10,765 bases of DNA, taken from Polyangia bacterium (lineage in GTDB: Bacteria > Myxococcota_A > Polyangia > Polyangiales > Polyangiaceae). The notes under the pieces were generated by a model that saw only the letters and a list, made by a program, of their open reading frames with translations, was not told the origin of the DNA and ran no database searches. Position numbers and translations under genes: made by a program. Positions 1 to 6,929 of the stretch are shown piece after piece. Location of the stretch: positions 1 to 10,765 of the forward strand of contig JAUILJ010000191.1 in assembly GCA_030433055.1 (NCBI GenBank), given 5' to 3'. Each line of letters opens with the position of its first letter. Position 1 is the stretch's first letter.

Positions 1-1821
1 CAGGTGCGCGCGCTGCGGATCGGGCTTGAGCTGCTCGTTGTTGTGCATCCAGGAGTTGTGGCCCACGCGCTGGCGCTTGGAGAACAGCAGCAGCTCGTCG
101 CCAGCGCTCACGCTGTCGAGCAGTTTCGGGACGTCGCGGAACACGCTGTCCGGGCAGAGCTCCACGCGCTTGGAGGGCGTGCCGATCCGGCTGCGAAGGA
201 AGTCGCCGGGGGGCGATTCGCTCAGCAGCAGGCCGTGGGGGTGTCGCTCGAGCTTCGTCAGTGGGGCGAGCCCCAAGCTCCCCATGAGCGGCGCGGCCAT
301 GAACCCGCTTGGCCCGAGGGCCTTCATGCCGAGTTGCAGGGTGTGATGCATGGCTCGAGAGCCCAGAAAGAAGCCCCCGCGTCGCGCCAGCTCGAGCAAG
401 ATCTGCCAGTCGTGGCGTCTCTCGCCAGCGATGGGCAGGACGGCTGGCGTCCACTGGACGTAGGGCTGAGGCTGAAGCTGGAGCTGAGCCAACGGAATGT
501 CCTCCCGCTCGAGCCAGTCCGTGGCAGGCAACACGACGTCGGCCAACGCTCCCGTGTCGTTGACGAAGAGGTCGACGACCACGAGTAGCTCCAGAGAGCG
601 GAAGGCCTCGAGCAGTCGTCCCCCGTCGGCCGCGCTGAGCAGTGGATTGCCGGCCAGCACGACGAGGGCCCGGATCTGCTCCGCTCCCGGGGTCAGGATT
701 TCGTCTGGCAGTATCGAGCAGGGCATGGCGCCGAGCACCGGTCGAAAGCCGCCGATCCGACTGGCCCAACCCGGTTCGCGGTCGATGCCGAGGCGGCGTG
801 CCCAGGTGGCCACATCCATGGCTCCCCGGGGAAATAGCGCCCCGCCGGCGCGATCCAGGTTTCCGGTGATGGCCTCCAGGGCGATCTTCGCGGCGTACGC
901 CAGGCTGCCGTGGGGGCCCTGATTCACGCCCGTGGACAGGTGACAGAAGGCGCCGTCGGCTCCGGCGAAATCCCTCGCCAGCGCCTCGATCTGCGCGCTG
1001 GGGATACCGGTGAGCGCCGCGACGCGCTGGGGGTCGAAGGCGGCGGTGTGACGCTTGAGTTCGTCGATGCCACGCGTGAAGCGCTCGACGCGGATGGTGT
1101 GCTGCAGGCCTGCCTTCAGGATCACGTGGATCAGGCCGAGCAGCAACGCGGCGTCGGCGCCGGGCCGGATCGCCAGCCACTCGCCCACGCTGCGCGCTGT
1201 TTCCGTGCGACGCGGGTCCACGACCACCACCCGTCCACCCCGCTTCTCGATGGTGCGCAGCCGCTCCACCATACGTGGGGCGTTGATGAACGAGCTCTGA
1301 CTCACCGACGGATTCGTGCCGAGGAGCAGCGCGAAGCGTGCTCGATCCAGATCCGGCACGGGGTGAGTCCCTGGGGAACCGAGCATCTCCCGCGCCACCA
1401 CGAACTTGTTGTTGCAGTCGAGGGAGCCGGCGTTGAAGTAGTTTCTCGTCCCGAGGCCCTTGACGAACGCGGTGCCGAAGAGTGTGGTGAGGGGACTGAA
1501 GGCGGCGGGGTTGCCGAGGTAGACCCCCACGGCGTGAGGTCCGTGAGCCTGGCGAATGCGCTTGAGTTCGCTGCCCGCGCGTTCGAACGCTTGCGACCAC
1601 GAAGCGCGCTCCAGGCTCCCATCCCTGCGCACCAACGGCCAATTCACCCGAGCCGGATCACGATGCACCTGCCCGAAACGTACCCCCTTGGCGCAGGCGA
1701 AGCCGCGGGACACGACGTGGTCGGGATCGGGACTGAGCTCGATTCCCCCGTGGTCATCGGTCTCGGCGAGCAGCCCACAGGCCGCCTCGCAAATCCGGCA
1801 GTAGGTCGCGACTCTCGGCAT
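1..1821 (-). CDS. Molybdopterin oxidoreductase (DMSO reductase superfamily, formate dehydrogenase-like), C-terminus off the window
   Basis: Catalytic subunit of a molybdenum/tungsten bis-MGD enzyme; the substrate cannot be read from the sequence. The 607 visible codons start at an ATG at 1821 and run to the window edge. Cys8, Cys11, Cys15 and Cys43 match the N-terminal [4Fe-4S] domain (CX2CX3CX27C followed by AKG). The central molybdopterin domain follows, with LLLGTNPSVSQ near 166-175 and VVVDPRRTETA near 199-209. The final residues (KRQRVGHNSWMHNN) match the start of the molydopterin-dinucleotide-binding domain, so roughly 100 residues are probably missing. There is no Tat signal, because the cluster begins at residue 8, so the enzyme is probably cytoplasmic. 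The expected molybdenum-ligand segment reads GSLDCN (132-137), leaving Asp135 or Cys136 as the ligand. The gene diverges from the 1908 lipoprotein gene. Family confidence is high; a specific activity such as formate dehydrogenase is not supported. Confidence 0.9.
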   Translation of the reverse strand, partial: MPRVATYCRICEAACGLLAETDDHGGIELSPDPDHVVSRGFACAKGVRFGQVHRDPARVNWPLVRRDGSLERASWSQAFERAGSELKRIRQAHGPHAVGVYLGNPAAFSPLTTLFGTAFVKGLGTRNYFNAGSLDCNNKFVVAREMLGSPGTHPVPDLDRARFALLLGTNPSVSQSSFINAPRMVERLRTIEKRGGRVVVVDPRRTETARSVGEWLAIRPGADAALLLGLIHVILKAGLQHTIRVERFTRGIDELKRHTAAFDPQRVAALTGIPSAQIEALARDFAGADGAFCHLSTGVNQGPHGSLAYAAKIALEAITGNLDRAGGALFPRGAMDVATWARRLGIDREPGWASRIGGFRPVLGAMPCSILPDEILTPGAEQIRALVVLAGNPLLSAADGGRLLEAFRSLELLVVVDLFVNDTGALADVVLPATDWLEREDIPLAQLQLQPQPYVQWTPAVLPIAGERRHDWQILLELARRGGFFLGSRAMHHTLQLGMKALGPSGFMAAPLMGSLGLAPLTKLERHPHGLLLSESPPGDFLRSRIGTPSKRVELCPDSVFRDVPKLLDSVSAGDELLLFSKRQRVGHNSWMHNNEQLKPDPQRAHL

Positions 1822-1827
1822 CGGCTG

Positions 1828-1833
1828 AGCATA
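1828..1833 (-). promoter_or_regulatory. Candidate -10 element of a leaderless promoter for the molybdopterin oxidoreductase
   Basis: On the minus strand TATGCT lies six bases before the ATG at 1821, and no Shine-Dalgarno-like purine run is visible. That distance would place the transcript start at or next to the start codon. No convincing -35 element is seen. This is inference from spacing only. Confidence 0.3.
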
Positions 1834-1907
1834 CGGGATCCCACGGCTCCCAGCGCGGTCCCGGCGGCGAGTTTGCGCGCGGCGCTCGCTTCGGCTAGCG
1901 AAACGCC

Positions 1908-2459
1908 GTGGTCCCGCGTTCCAACCTGACGCCCTTGGCGCTGCTCGCTGCCCTGGCGCTGACCCAGTGCAAGGGGGCGACGGAGCCCGAAGCAGCAGCG
2001 AGCGCTTCTCTCAGCGCGTCCGCCGTGGCACCTGCCGACTCAGCCCAGGCTGAACTCAGCGAGGTGGCCTGGGACAGCGTCTCCACGGACCCTATCGACC
2101 TCGCTCGCTTGGGCCGCGAGATCGGCGCCAAACGCTGTGTCGCCGAGGTGCTGTCTGGAGGTGGGCATGGGGGTGAGGCGCTCCAGGTGCTGCCGTTTAC
2201 CCCCGACGCCGAGACGCAGCTCGGCGCGCTGTGCGACAGCTTGAAGGCCGCGACCGACGCGCAGAGGACCGAGCGCCTCGCCAGTATCGCGCAGTGCCTG
2301 GTGCGCGGAGCGGCGGATCGTGAGGTGGTGGACGCCCACGGGCTTGAGCGTTGCGCGGTGATCTTGAAATCGGCGCAGAAAGGCGCTGAGGGTCGGGACC
2401 GCGACTACATCGACTCAGCGCTGGAGCAGCTCGAGTCCCGTCACGTCGGCACCCGCTGA
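1908..2459 (+). CDS. Putative lipoprotein of unknown function
   Basis: I do not recognise this 183-residue protein. It starts at a GTG at 1908; an in-frame TAG at 1896 rules out an upstream start. The N-terminus is a short basic stretch, a hydrophobic core (about residues 8-19) and Cys21 in the context LTQC. That resembles a lipobox, but Gln at -1 is unusual because Gly, Ala or Ser is normal there. A low-complexity Ala/Ser-rich linker follows (about 27-50), typical of envelope lipoproteins. The remaining part is soluble and mostly helical, with four cysteines (77, 109, 130, 149) that could form two disulfides. The gene diverges from the molybdoenzyme gene and lies about 90 bases before the PilT-like gene, but neither neighbour suggests a role. 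It is likely a real gene, given the export signal and a good open frame; its function is unknown. Confidence 0.75.
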   Translation: MVPRSNLTPLALLAALALTQCKGATEPEAAASASLSASAVAPADSAQAELSEVAWDSVSTDPIDLARLGREIGAKRCVAEVLSGGGHGGEALQVLPFTPDAETQLGALCDSLKAATDAQRTERLASIAQCLVRGAADREVVDAHGLERCAVILKSAQKGAEGRDRDYIDSALEQLESRHVGTR

Positions 2460-2500
2460 GCTTCGTACCTGAGCGCAGCGCAGGGTCGCTCGGGCGTTTC

Positions 2501-2546
2501 CCCGCACGAATGCACTCGCCGACTTGGGTTTTTGGTATCGTGCGGG
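2501..2546. repeat. Perfect 9-bp inverted repeat upstream of the PilT-like gene
   Basis: CCCGCACGA at 2501-2509 is the exact reverse complement of TCGTGCGGG at 2538-2546, with a 28-base loop containing a T-rich stretch. The right arm overlaps the candidate -10 element and ends two bases before the GTG at 2549. It could be an operator or an mRNA hairpin. There is no U-tract after it, so it is not a standard terminator. Chance occurrence in GC-rich DNA is possible. Confidence 0.4.
2536..2541 (+). promoter_or_regulatory. Candidate -10 element of a leaderless promoter for the PilT-like gene
   Basis: TATCGT (extended as TGGTATCGT) sits seven bases before the GTG at 2549, in a T-rich patch that stands out from the GC-rich surroundings. 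There is no Shine-Dalgarno sequence and no clear -35 element. This spacing would give a leaderless transcript and is one reason for preferring the 2549 start. Confidence 0.3.
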
Positions 2547-2548
2547 CC

Positions 2549-3628
2549 GTGGTCAGCTTGCCCCCCAACTCCTCCCGGAACCCTTACGCGTCGGAGGAGT
2601 TTTTTCAGCAGCTCTTGCGCAAAGCAGTGGCCGCTGGGGCCCGTGATGTGCACATCAAGGTGGGGCAGCCTCCGGCAGCGCGCGTCCGCGACGAGCTCGT
2701 CTATTTTCGTGTGGATAAGATCAGGCCCGCGGACACTGAAGCTGTCGTGCGCCACGTGGTCCGGGATCCGGAGATCCTCGAGCACATGCACAAGCTGCTC
2801 GAGCACGACTGCTCCTACGCGGTGCAAGGGGTGGGTCGCTTCCGCGTCAATGTGTACAGGCAGCGCGGCACGCTCGCCGTGGTCATGCGCGCGATCCCCC
2901 ACAACATCCCGACGCTGGAGCAGCTCGGCGCCCCCGCTGCCTGCGCGGATCTCGCGCGCAAAGACCGCGGGTTGGTGCTCTGTGTTGGGGCTGCGGGCAA
3001 CGGCAAGAGCAGCACGCTGGCGGCGATCATCGGGTTGATGAACCGCAGCATGGCCCACCACATCGTCACCATCGAAGATCCGATCGAGTTCTTGCATCAG
3101 GACGAACGATGCAGCGTGAGTCAGCGCGAAATCGGTATGGATACACACTCCTTCGCCGACGCGCTGCGTGCTTCCTTGCGGCAAGATCCTGACGTGATTC
3201 AAGTGGGCGAAATCCGGGATGGTGAGACCATGGAAATCGCGCTCAAGGCAGCGGAGACCGGGCACCTCGTGCTCTCCACGCTCCACACGCCCGACGTCCA
3301 ACGCACCATGAACCGCGTGTTCGCGCTGGCCGAGGGCGATCCAGAGGAGCTCCGGATGCGACTCGCGGACTCCCTGCAGGGCATCATCGCGCAACGGCTG
3401 CTCCCGCGCGCGGATGGGCAAGGGATGGTGCTCGCCGCGGAGGTGCTGGTGGCGACCGGCTCGGTACGCGAGAGCATCCGGCGGCCGATGGGCAACCCTC
3501 CGCTGAAGGAGCTCATGGAGAGTGGCGAGCATCCGTACGGCATGCAGACGTTCCCGATGGCGATCAAGCGGCTGGTCCAAGCGGGGCTGCTAGACCGAGA
3601 GCTTGCCCGCCAGCACATGGGCTTCTGA
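2549..3628 (+). CDS. PilT/PilU-type type IV pilus retraction ATPase
   Basis: Hexameric secretion-type ATPase of the GspE/PilT family, which drives type IV pilus retraction at the cytoplasmic base. Numbered from the GTG at 2549 (359 residues), the N-terminal PAS-like region contains DVHIKVGQPP. The ATPase core follows: Walker A GAAGNGKSST (147-156), Asp box TIEDPIEF (174-181), Walker B DPDVIQVGEIRD (213-224) and His box ETGHLVLSTLHT (236-247). GMQTF near 331 is the PilT C-terminal signature. Length fits PilT (about 345-370). Walker A has Ala-Ala and Asn where PilT usually has Pro-Thr and Ser, but the essential Gly-Lys-Ser is intact. The start is uncertain: an ATG at 2510 would add 13 hydrophobic residues that look like read-through of upstream DNA, and a GTG at 2540 is also in frame. 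No other pil gene lies nearby, so it may be one of several PilT paralogues. PilT and PilU cannot be separated here. Confidence 0.92.
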   Translation: MVSLPPNSSRNPYASEEFFQQLLRKAVAAGARDVHIKVGQPPAARVRDELVYFRVDKIRPADTEAVVRHVVRDPEILEHMHKLLEHDCSYAVQGVGRFRVNVYRQRGTLAVVMRAIPHNIPTLEQLGAPAACADLARKDRGLVLCVGAAGNGKSSTLAAIIGLMNRSMAHHIVTIEDPIEFLHQDERCSVSQREIGMDTHSFADALRASLRQDPDVIQVGEIRDGETMEIALKAAETGHLVLSTLHTPDVQRTMNRVFALAEGDPEELRMRLADSLQGIIAQRLLPRADGQGMVLAAEVLVATGSVRESIRRPMGNPPLKELMESGEHPYGMQTFPMAIKRLVQAGLLDRELARQHMGF

Positions 3629-3754
3629 GCACCCGCCGATCGCCGCTCTCTCTCCCCCAAAAAAAGCCATATAGCCGCGTTCCAGGGCGCTCTGGGGGGG
3701 GAAGCGGGCCCGTTGGGCTCGACTCGGGTGGCACCTCGGAGTAGACGAGCGGCC

Positions 3755-4735
3755 ATGGCACAGGCGACGCAAGCCCCGGGAACTCCGGTGCGACATGACT
3801 GGCAGCAGGCAGAGGTTCGAGCCATCCACGATCTTCCGCTCTTCGAGCTGATGGATCGGGCGCGCGCCGTGCACCTCTCCGAGCAGCCGGAGAGCGAAGT
3901 ACAGCTGTGCACGCTGCTCAGCGTGAAGACGGGCGGCTGCCCCGAGAACTGTGCCTACTGTCCGCAGTCGTCCCACTACGAGACCCCGGTCAAGGGCGAG
4001 GCGATGCTCCAGGTGGACGAGGTGCTGGCCGCCGCGGAGCGAGCGAAAGCCGCGGGTTCCACGCGCTTCTGCATGGGCGCCGCCTGGCGCTCGGTCAAAG
4101 ACGGCCCCGCCTTCGATCGCGTCGTGGACATGGTCAAGGGTGTGAAGGCGCTCGGTCTAGAAGCCTGTGTCACTCTGGGCATGCTCGAGGAGCACCAGGC
4201 ACAGAAGCTGAAGGAGGCTGGGCTCGACGCGTACAATCACAACCTCGACACCAGCCCGGGTTTCTACAAATCAATCATTTCCACACGGACTTATGAGGAT
4301 CGCCTGGTCACGTTGCGGAACGTCCGCAAGGCAGGCATCACCGTGTGTAGCGGCGGCATCATCGGGATGGGGGAGAGCGTTGATGACCGCTGTGCCATGC
4401 TGGTTCAGTTGGCCAGCCTCGAGCCTCACCCGGAGAGCGTGCCGATCAACGCCTTGGTGCGGGTGACGGGTACACCTCTCGAAGCGCTTCCGCCCATCGA
4501 CCCGACGGAGCTGGTGCGCATGATCGCGACTGCTCGCATCCTGATGCCCCGCTCGAAGGTGCGCCTGAGTGCCGGGCGCAGCGAGCTCAGCCGAGAGGCA
4601 CAGCTGATGTGCCTCTTCGTCGGTGCAAACAGCATCTTTTACGGTGATCAGCTGCTCACCACGCCCAATCCCGAAAAGAATGCGGATCAGGATTTGATTC
4701 GTAGCGCGGGGCTCACGGCGCAGGCTCCGAGCTAG
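3755..4735 (+). CDS. bioB: Biotin synthase BioB
   Basis: Radical-SAM enzyme that inserts sulfur into dethiobiotin in the last step of biotin synthesis; cytoplasmic homodimer. Numbered from the ATG at 3755 (326 residues), the SAM-cluster motif CPENCAYC supplies Cys62, Cys66 and Cys69. The auxiliary [2Fe-2S] ligands also appear intact: Cys106 (FCMGAAW), Cys138 (LEACVTLG), Cys198 (VCSGG) and Arg270 (VRLSAGR), matching E. coli Cys97, Cys128, Cys188 and Arg260. YNHNLDTSP, ESVPIN and GANSIFYG, which are diagnostic of BioB, are present. The C-terminus ends soon after the barrel, shorter than the E. coli protein but normal for many BioBs. A TTG at 3713 could extend the frame by 14 residues, but that extension does not look like BioB. 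The gene is alone: no bioA, bioD, bioF or birA is nearby, and I see no BirA-type palindrome upstream. Confidence 0.97.
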   Translation: MAQATQAPGTPVRHDWQQAEVRAIHDLPLFELMDRARAVHLSEQPESEVQLCTLLSVKTGGCPENCAYCPQSSHYETPVKGEAMLQVDEVLAAAERAKAAGSTRFCMGAAWRSVKDGPAFDRVVDMVKGVKALGLEACVTLGMLEEHQAQKLKEAGLDAYNHNLDTSPGFYKSIISTRTYEDRLVTLRNVRKAGITVCSGGIIGMGESVDDRCAMLVQLASLEPHPESVPINALVRVTGTPLEALPPIDPTELVRMIATARILMPRSKVRLSAGRSELSREAQLMCLFVGANSIFYGDQLLTTPNPEKNADQDLIRSAGLTAQAPS

Positions 4736-4968
4736 GGCGTGGCGCGGGTGTTCCGTGCGGTGTCGCGGCCGAACGGACTTCGCCAAAATAGCGCGTTCCG
4801 TGGGCGGCCTGAGACATCGCGCCGCAGCTCATGGGCGCATCGATTGAATGAGCCGGACTTGACGGGCACCTGGACTAATCGCAGGTTTCCCAGACCTCTC
4901 AATCTCCGGTCAGCGTTCCGAGGTAGCCCCCCACGATCGCGAACGCACCCTTCGCTTGCGTCCTTCAC

Positions 4969-4972
4969 GGAG
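4969..4972 (+). promoter_or_regulatory. Ribosome binding site of the DUF4266 gene
   Basis: GGAG lies five bases before the ATG at 4978, good Shine-Dalgarno spacing. It fixes this start and marks the beginning of the four-gene operon. The 242-base gap before it (4736-4977) contains no gene that I can support. A promoter must lie there, but none stands out. Confidence 0.6.
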
Positions 4973-4977
4973 TCCCC

Positions 4978-5229
4978 ATGCCCCCCACGTCCCCTCGGCT
5001 GGACCGCTCGCGGTTCGTCGCATCGCTACCTTGGCTGCTGAGCTTCCTCGGCCTGGGTTTGTTCGCAAACGCCTGCGCCCCAGTCGCCCCGTACCAGCGG
5101 GGGCGGCTCGCTGACCCCAGCATGGCACCCGGCTACGCCGACAGCGCTGCGAACGACCACGTCCAGGCGGTTCAGGAGGGAGCAGTCGGCGGGAAGGTGG
5201 GCGTGGGGAGCGGCTGCGGATGCAACTAG
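4978..5229 (+). CDS. DUF4266-family small lipoprotein with GCGCN C-terminus
   Basis: This 83-residue exported protein has a basic N-terminus, a hydrophobic core (about 14-30) and a probable lipidation cysteine, Cys33, in FANACAP. The mature part is only about 50 residues. It carries PYQRGRLADPSM near 39-49, a His61 followed by an EGAVGG segment, and a glycine-rich tail ending Gly-Cys-Gly-Cys-Asn (Cys80, Cys82). This order matches what I recall of DUF4266 lipoproteins, whose role is unknown and which often sit beside DUF3570 genes. The two closely spaced terminal cysteines could bind a metal or carry a modification; that is speculation. A GGAG ribosome binding site supports the start. The last 10 bases overlap the start of the DUF3570 gene, indicating translational coupling. 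Confidence 0.85.
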   Translation: MPPTSPRLDRSRFVASLPWLLSFLGLGLFANACAPVAPYQRGRLADPSMAPGYADSAANDHVQAVQEGAVGGKVGVGSGCGCN

Positions 5230-6408
5230 ACGTTGCCACGGGGAAACAGTGGTCTGCGCGGTTTCGAAGGCTCGCCGGCGCCCCCGCGCCTCGCGTGTTG
5301 CGGTCGACGATCCTCGCCGGTGCCCTGTTGGCGGCGTCCTCGGCGGGTGGTGAGCCCCTCAAGTACCACGTCGGCGGTGAGCTGGCCGGGTACGCCGATA
5401 CGGACAACGTCTACGTCCTAACCCCGTCGCTCAACCTCGGGGCGGACCAGCCAACTGGCGGCTGGAAAGCCAACGCTTCCTATCTGGTGGACATCGTGAC
5501 CGCGGCGTCGGTGGATATCGTATCGACCGCGAGCCCGCGCTGGACCGAGGTGCGTCAGGCCGGCTCCTTGAGCGTCGACTACCAACCGCAAGACTTCGGC
5601 GTGAGCTTGGGGGGGAGCGTCTCGCGCGAGCCAGACTACCTCTCGTGGTACGTTGGTGGTTCTTTCCGTGTGGAGATGTATGACAAGCGGTTCACTCCGC
5701 TCTTGGGCTATTCGTACTCCCAGGATACTGCCGGGCGAAAGGACACCCCCTTTTCGGTCTACTCATTGGAGCTCGAGCGCAACACGCTGCAGGTGGGCGC
5801 CGAGATCGTGCTCAACCCGTCTAGCAGGCTCACGCTCTCTACTGAGGCAGTGCTCGAGGATGGCCGGCAGGAGAAGCCGTACCGATACCTGCCGATCTTT
5901 AGCGCTGAAACCGCGCCGGGCGTCCCCCGGGGCGCCTCGATCGACGTCGTCAACAGCCTGCGCCTACCGGGCGAAATGTCCGAGCGCCTCCCAGGATGGT
6001 GATCACACGCTGCGCGTCTCCGAGCGCCTCTATGGTGACACCTGGGGCGTCTTGGCGACGACGACTGACGCTATCTATGTGCTCGGGATCGGCGGTGGCT
6101 TTCGCGCCTGGCCGCACTTGCGCTTTCACCTGCAAGACGGCGCGAGTTTCTGGCAGCGCGCCTACGTGGCCGAGCCGGCGAGCGGACAGATCAGCTACCC
6201 ACGCCTGCGCACTGGTGATCGGGAGCTGAGCCCGCTGCTGACCGCCACGGCCGGGGGAGGGATCGAATACTCGACCTCGAAAATCCCCAACACCGGCTGG
6301 GTCTTCACCGGCCTGGTTGACGTGGGGCGCACGAGCTATTTCGATGCGCTGTACATCGACTCACGGACCAGCCTGCTGGTCAGCCTGATGGCGGGGCACA
6401 CGCTATGA
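5220..6408 (+). pseudogene. DUF3570-type outer-membrane beta-barrel protein, frameshifted
   Basis: Two adjacent frames together encode one protein of about 395 residues, a normal DUF3570 length. The first frame runs from the ATG at 5220 to a TGA at 6000-6002 (260 residues). The second continues from about 5993 to the TGA at 6406-6408. Removing one C from the CCC at 5990-5992 joins them as MSERLQDGDHTLRVSERL. The N-terminus has a signal peptide (about residues 26-44); a GTG at 5295 would give a cleaner one. DIVTAASVDIVSTASP (91-106) and SREPDYLSWYVGG (135-147) match DUF3570 as I remember it. Alternating hydrophobic and polar strands throughout suggest an outer-membrane barrel. Start and stop overlap the neighbouring genes. 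Codon use and protein logic remain good after the break, so it is either a sequencing/assembly indel or a very recent inactivation. Confidence 0.8.
5979..6051 (+). repeat. Imperfect tandem direct repeat at the frameshift site
   Basis: TCCGAGCGCCTC occurs exactly at 5979-5990 and again at 6019-6030, 40 bases apart. ATGGTGA follows both copies (5996-6002 and 6032-6038), and each unit ends in a similar CAC...GCGTC stretch. The two units therefore resemble a diverged tandem duplication of about 33-40 bases. In protein terms SERLQDGDHTLRV is followed by SERLYGDTWGV. The frameshift lies in the first unit. Confidence 0.55.
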
Positions 6409-6929
6409 CTCGAGCTCGGCAGAGCTGCATTCTGTTTGCTGTTCTCGCGGCGATCGTTTCCGTGGCCTGTACGGATCCGACCATCGCCAAGGAGGAAGAG
6501 GCGCTGGGGCCCGAGGTGCCGGGTATTCCTAAGGGCCCGACCCATCGCGCAGGCCAGCCGTGCGTGCACTGTCACCAGGCTGGCGGGCCAGGTAGCCCCA
6601 GCTTCAGCATCGGGGGGACCGTCTACCAAGACGCTGAGCGCGATCTGCCCATCGATGGGGCACGAGTCAGCCTCGTCGATTCCAACGGCGACGGCTGGAC
6701 ACTGACCACCAACTGCGCTGGCAACTTCTACATCACCGAGAGCGACTGGCAGCCCCAGTTCCCAGTGTGGGCGAGCGTGAGCTGGTCGGATATCCATGTG
6801 GAGATGGAGTCGCCGATTTATCGGGATGGAGCTTGCGCTGGCTGTCACACGGCCGAGCCCGGCCCCGACAGCCCGGGCCACGTCTACGTTTCGGAGACGC
6901 CGATTTCCGCCCGAGGGGGCTGCCGATGA
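6405..6929 (+). CDS. Lipoprotein with two CxxCH heme motifs flanking a carboxypeptidase-regulatory-like domain
   Basis: The 174-residue exported protein has a signal peptide with a lipobox-like SVAC and lipidation at Cys22. CVHCH (53-57) and CAGCH (144-148) are standard c-type heme attachment motifs, so it probably carries two hemes. Between them, residues about 70-110 (GGTVYQDA, DGARVSLVDSNGDGWTL, GNFYI) look like the small beta-sandwich of carboxypeptidase-regulatory-like or Cna-B-like domains. Cys104 and Cys173 might form a disulfide. The ATG at 6405 overlaps the TGA of the barrel gene as ATGA, and the gene's own TGA overlaps the next ATG in the same way, so translation is probably coupled. 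It would sit on a membrane facing the periplasm or outside. Electron transfer is inferred from the motifs; partner and substrate are unknown. No distal heme ligand can be assigned with confidence. Confidence 0.85.
   Translation: MTRARQSCILFAVLAAIVSVACTDPTIAKEEEALGPEVPGIPKGPTHRAGQPCVHCHQAGGPGSPSFSIGGTVYQDAERDLPIDGARVSLVDSNGDGWTLTTNCAGNFYITESDWQPQFPVWASVSWSDIHVEMESPIYRDGACAGCHTAEPGPDSPGHVYVSETPISARGGCR

Noticed and set aside
910..1929. Long plus-strand open frame of 339 codons opposite the molybdopterin oxidoreductase
   Set aside because: It is antisense to a clearly recognisable gene, has no domain or export signal, and arises from GC-rich codon bias.
2534..2547. GG-N10-GC spacing resembling a sigma-54 promoter before the PilT-like gene
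   Set aside because: The surrounding bases do not match the TGGCACG/TTGCA consensus, and such spacing is common in GC-rich DNA.
2441..3580. Minus-strand open frame of 379 codons opposite the PilT-like gene
   Set aside because: It mirrors the codon structure of the PilT gene and has no recognisable motif.
3629..3754. Possible terminator between the PilT-like gene and bioB
   Set aside because: GCCC-GTT-GGGC and CCAG/CTGG pairings are short and lack a following T-run.
4859..4887. TTGACG as a possible -35 element before the DUF4266 operon
   Set aside because: At 16-18 bases downstream there is no -10-like hexamer; the nearby TAATCG is only 11 bases away.
4939..4961. Small competing hairpins (GCGAA/TTCGC and ACGCA/TGCGT) in the leader of the DUF4266 gene
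   Set aside because: Stems are only five base pairs and no riboswitch or attenuator pattern is visible.
4736..4977. Possible small gene or RNA in the gap after bioB
   Set aside because: The open frame from 4739 is Arg/Pro/Ser-rich with no motif and starts without a ribosome binding site; no stable RNA fold was evident by eye.
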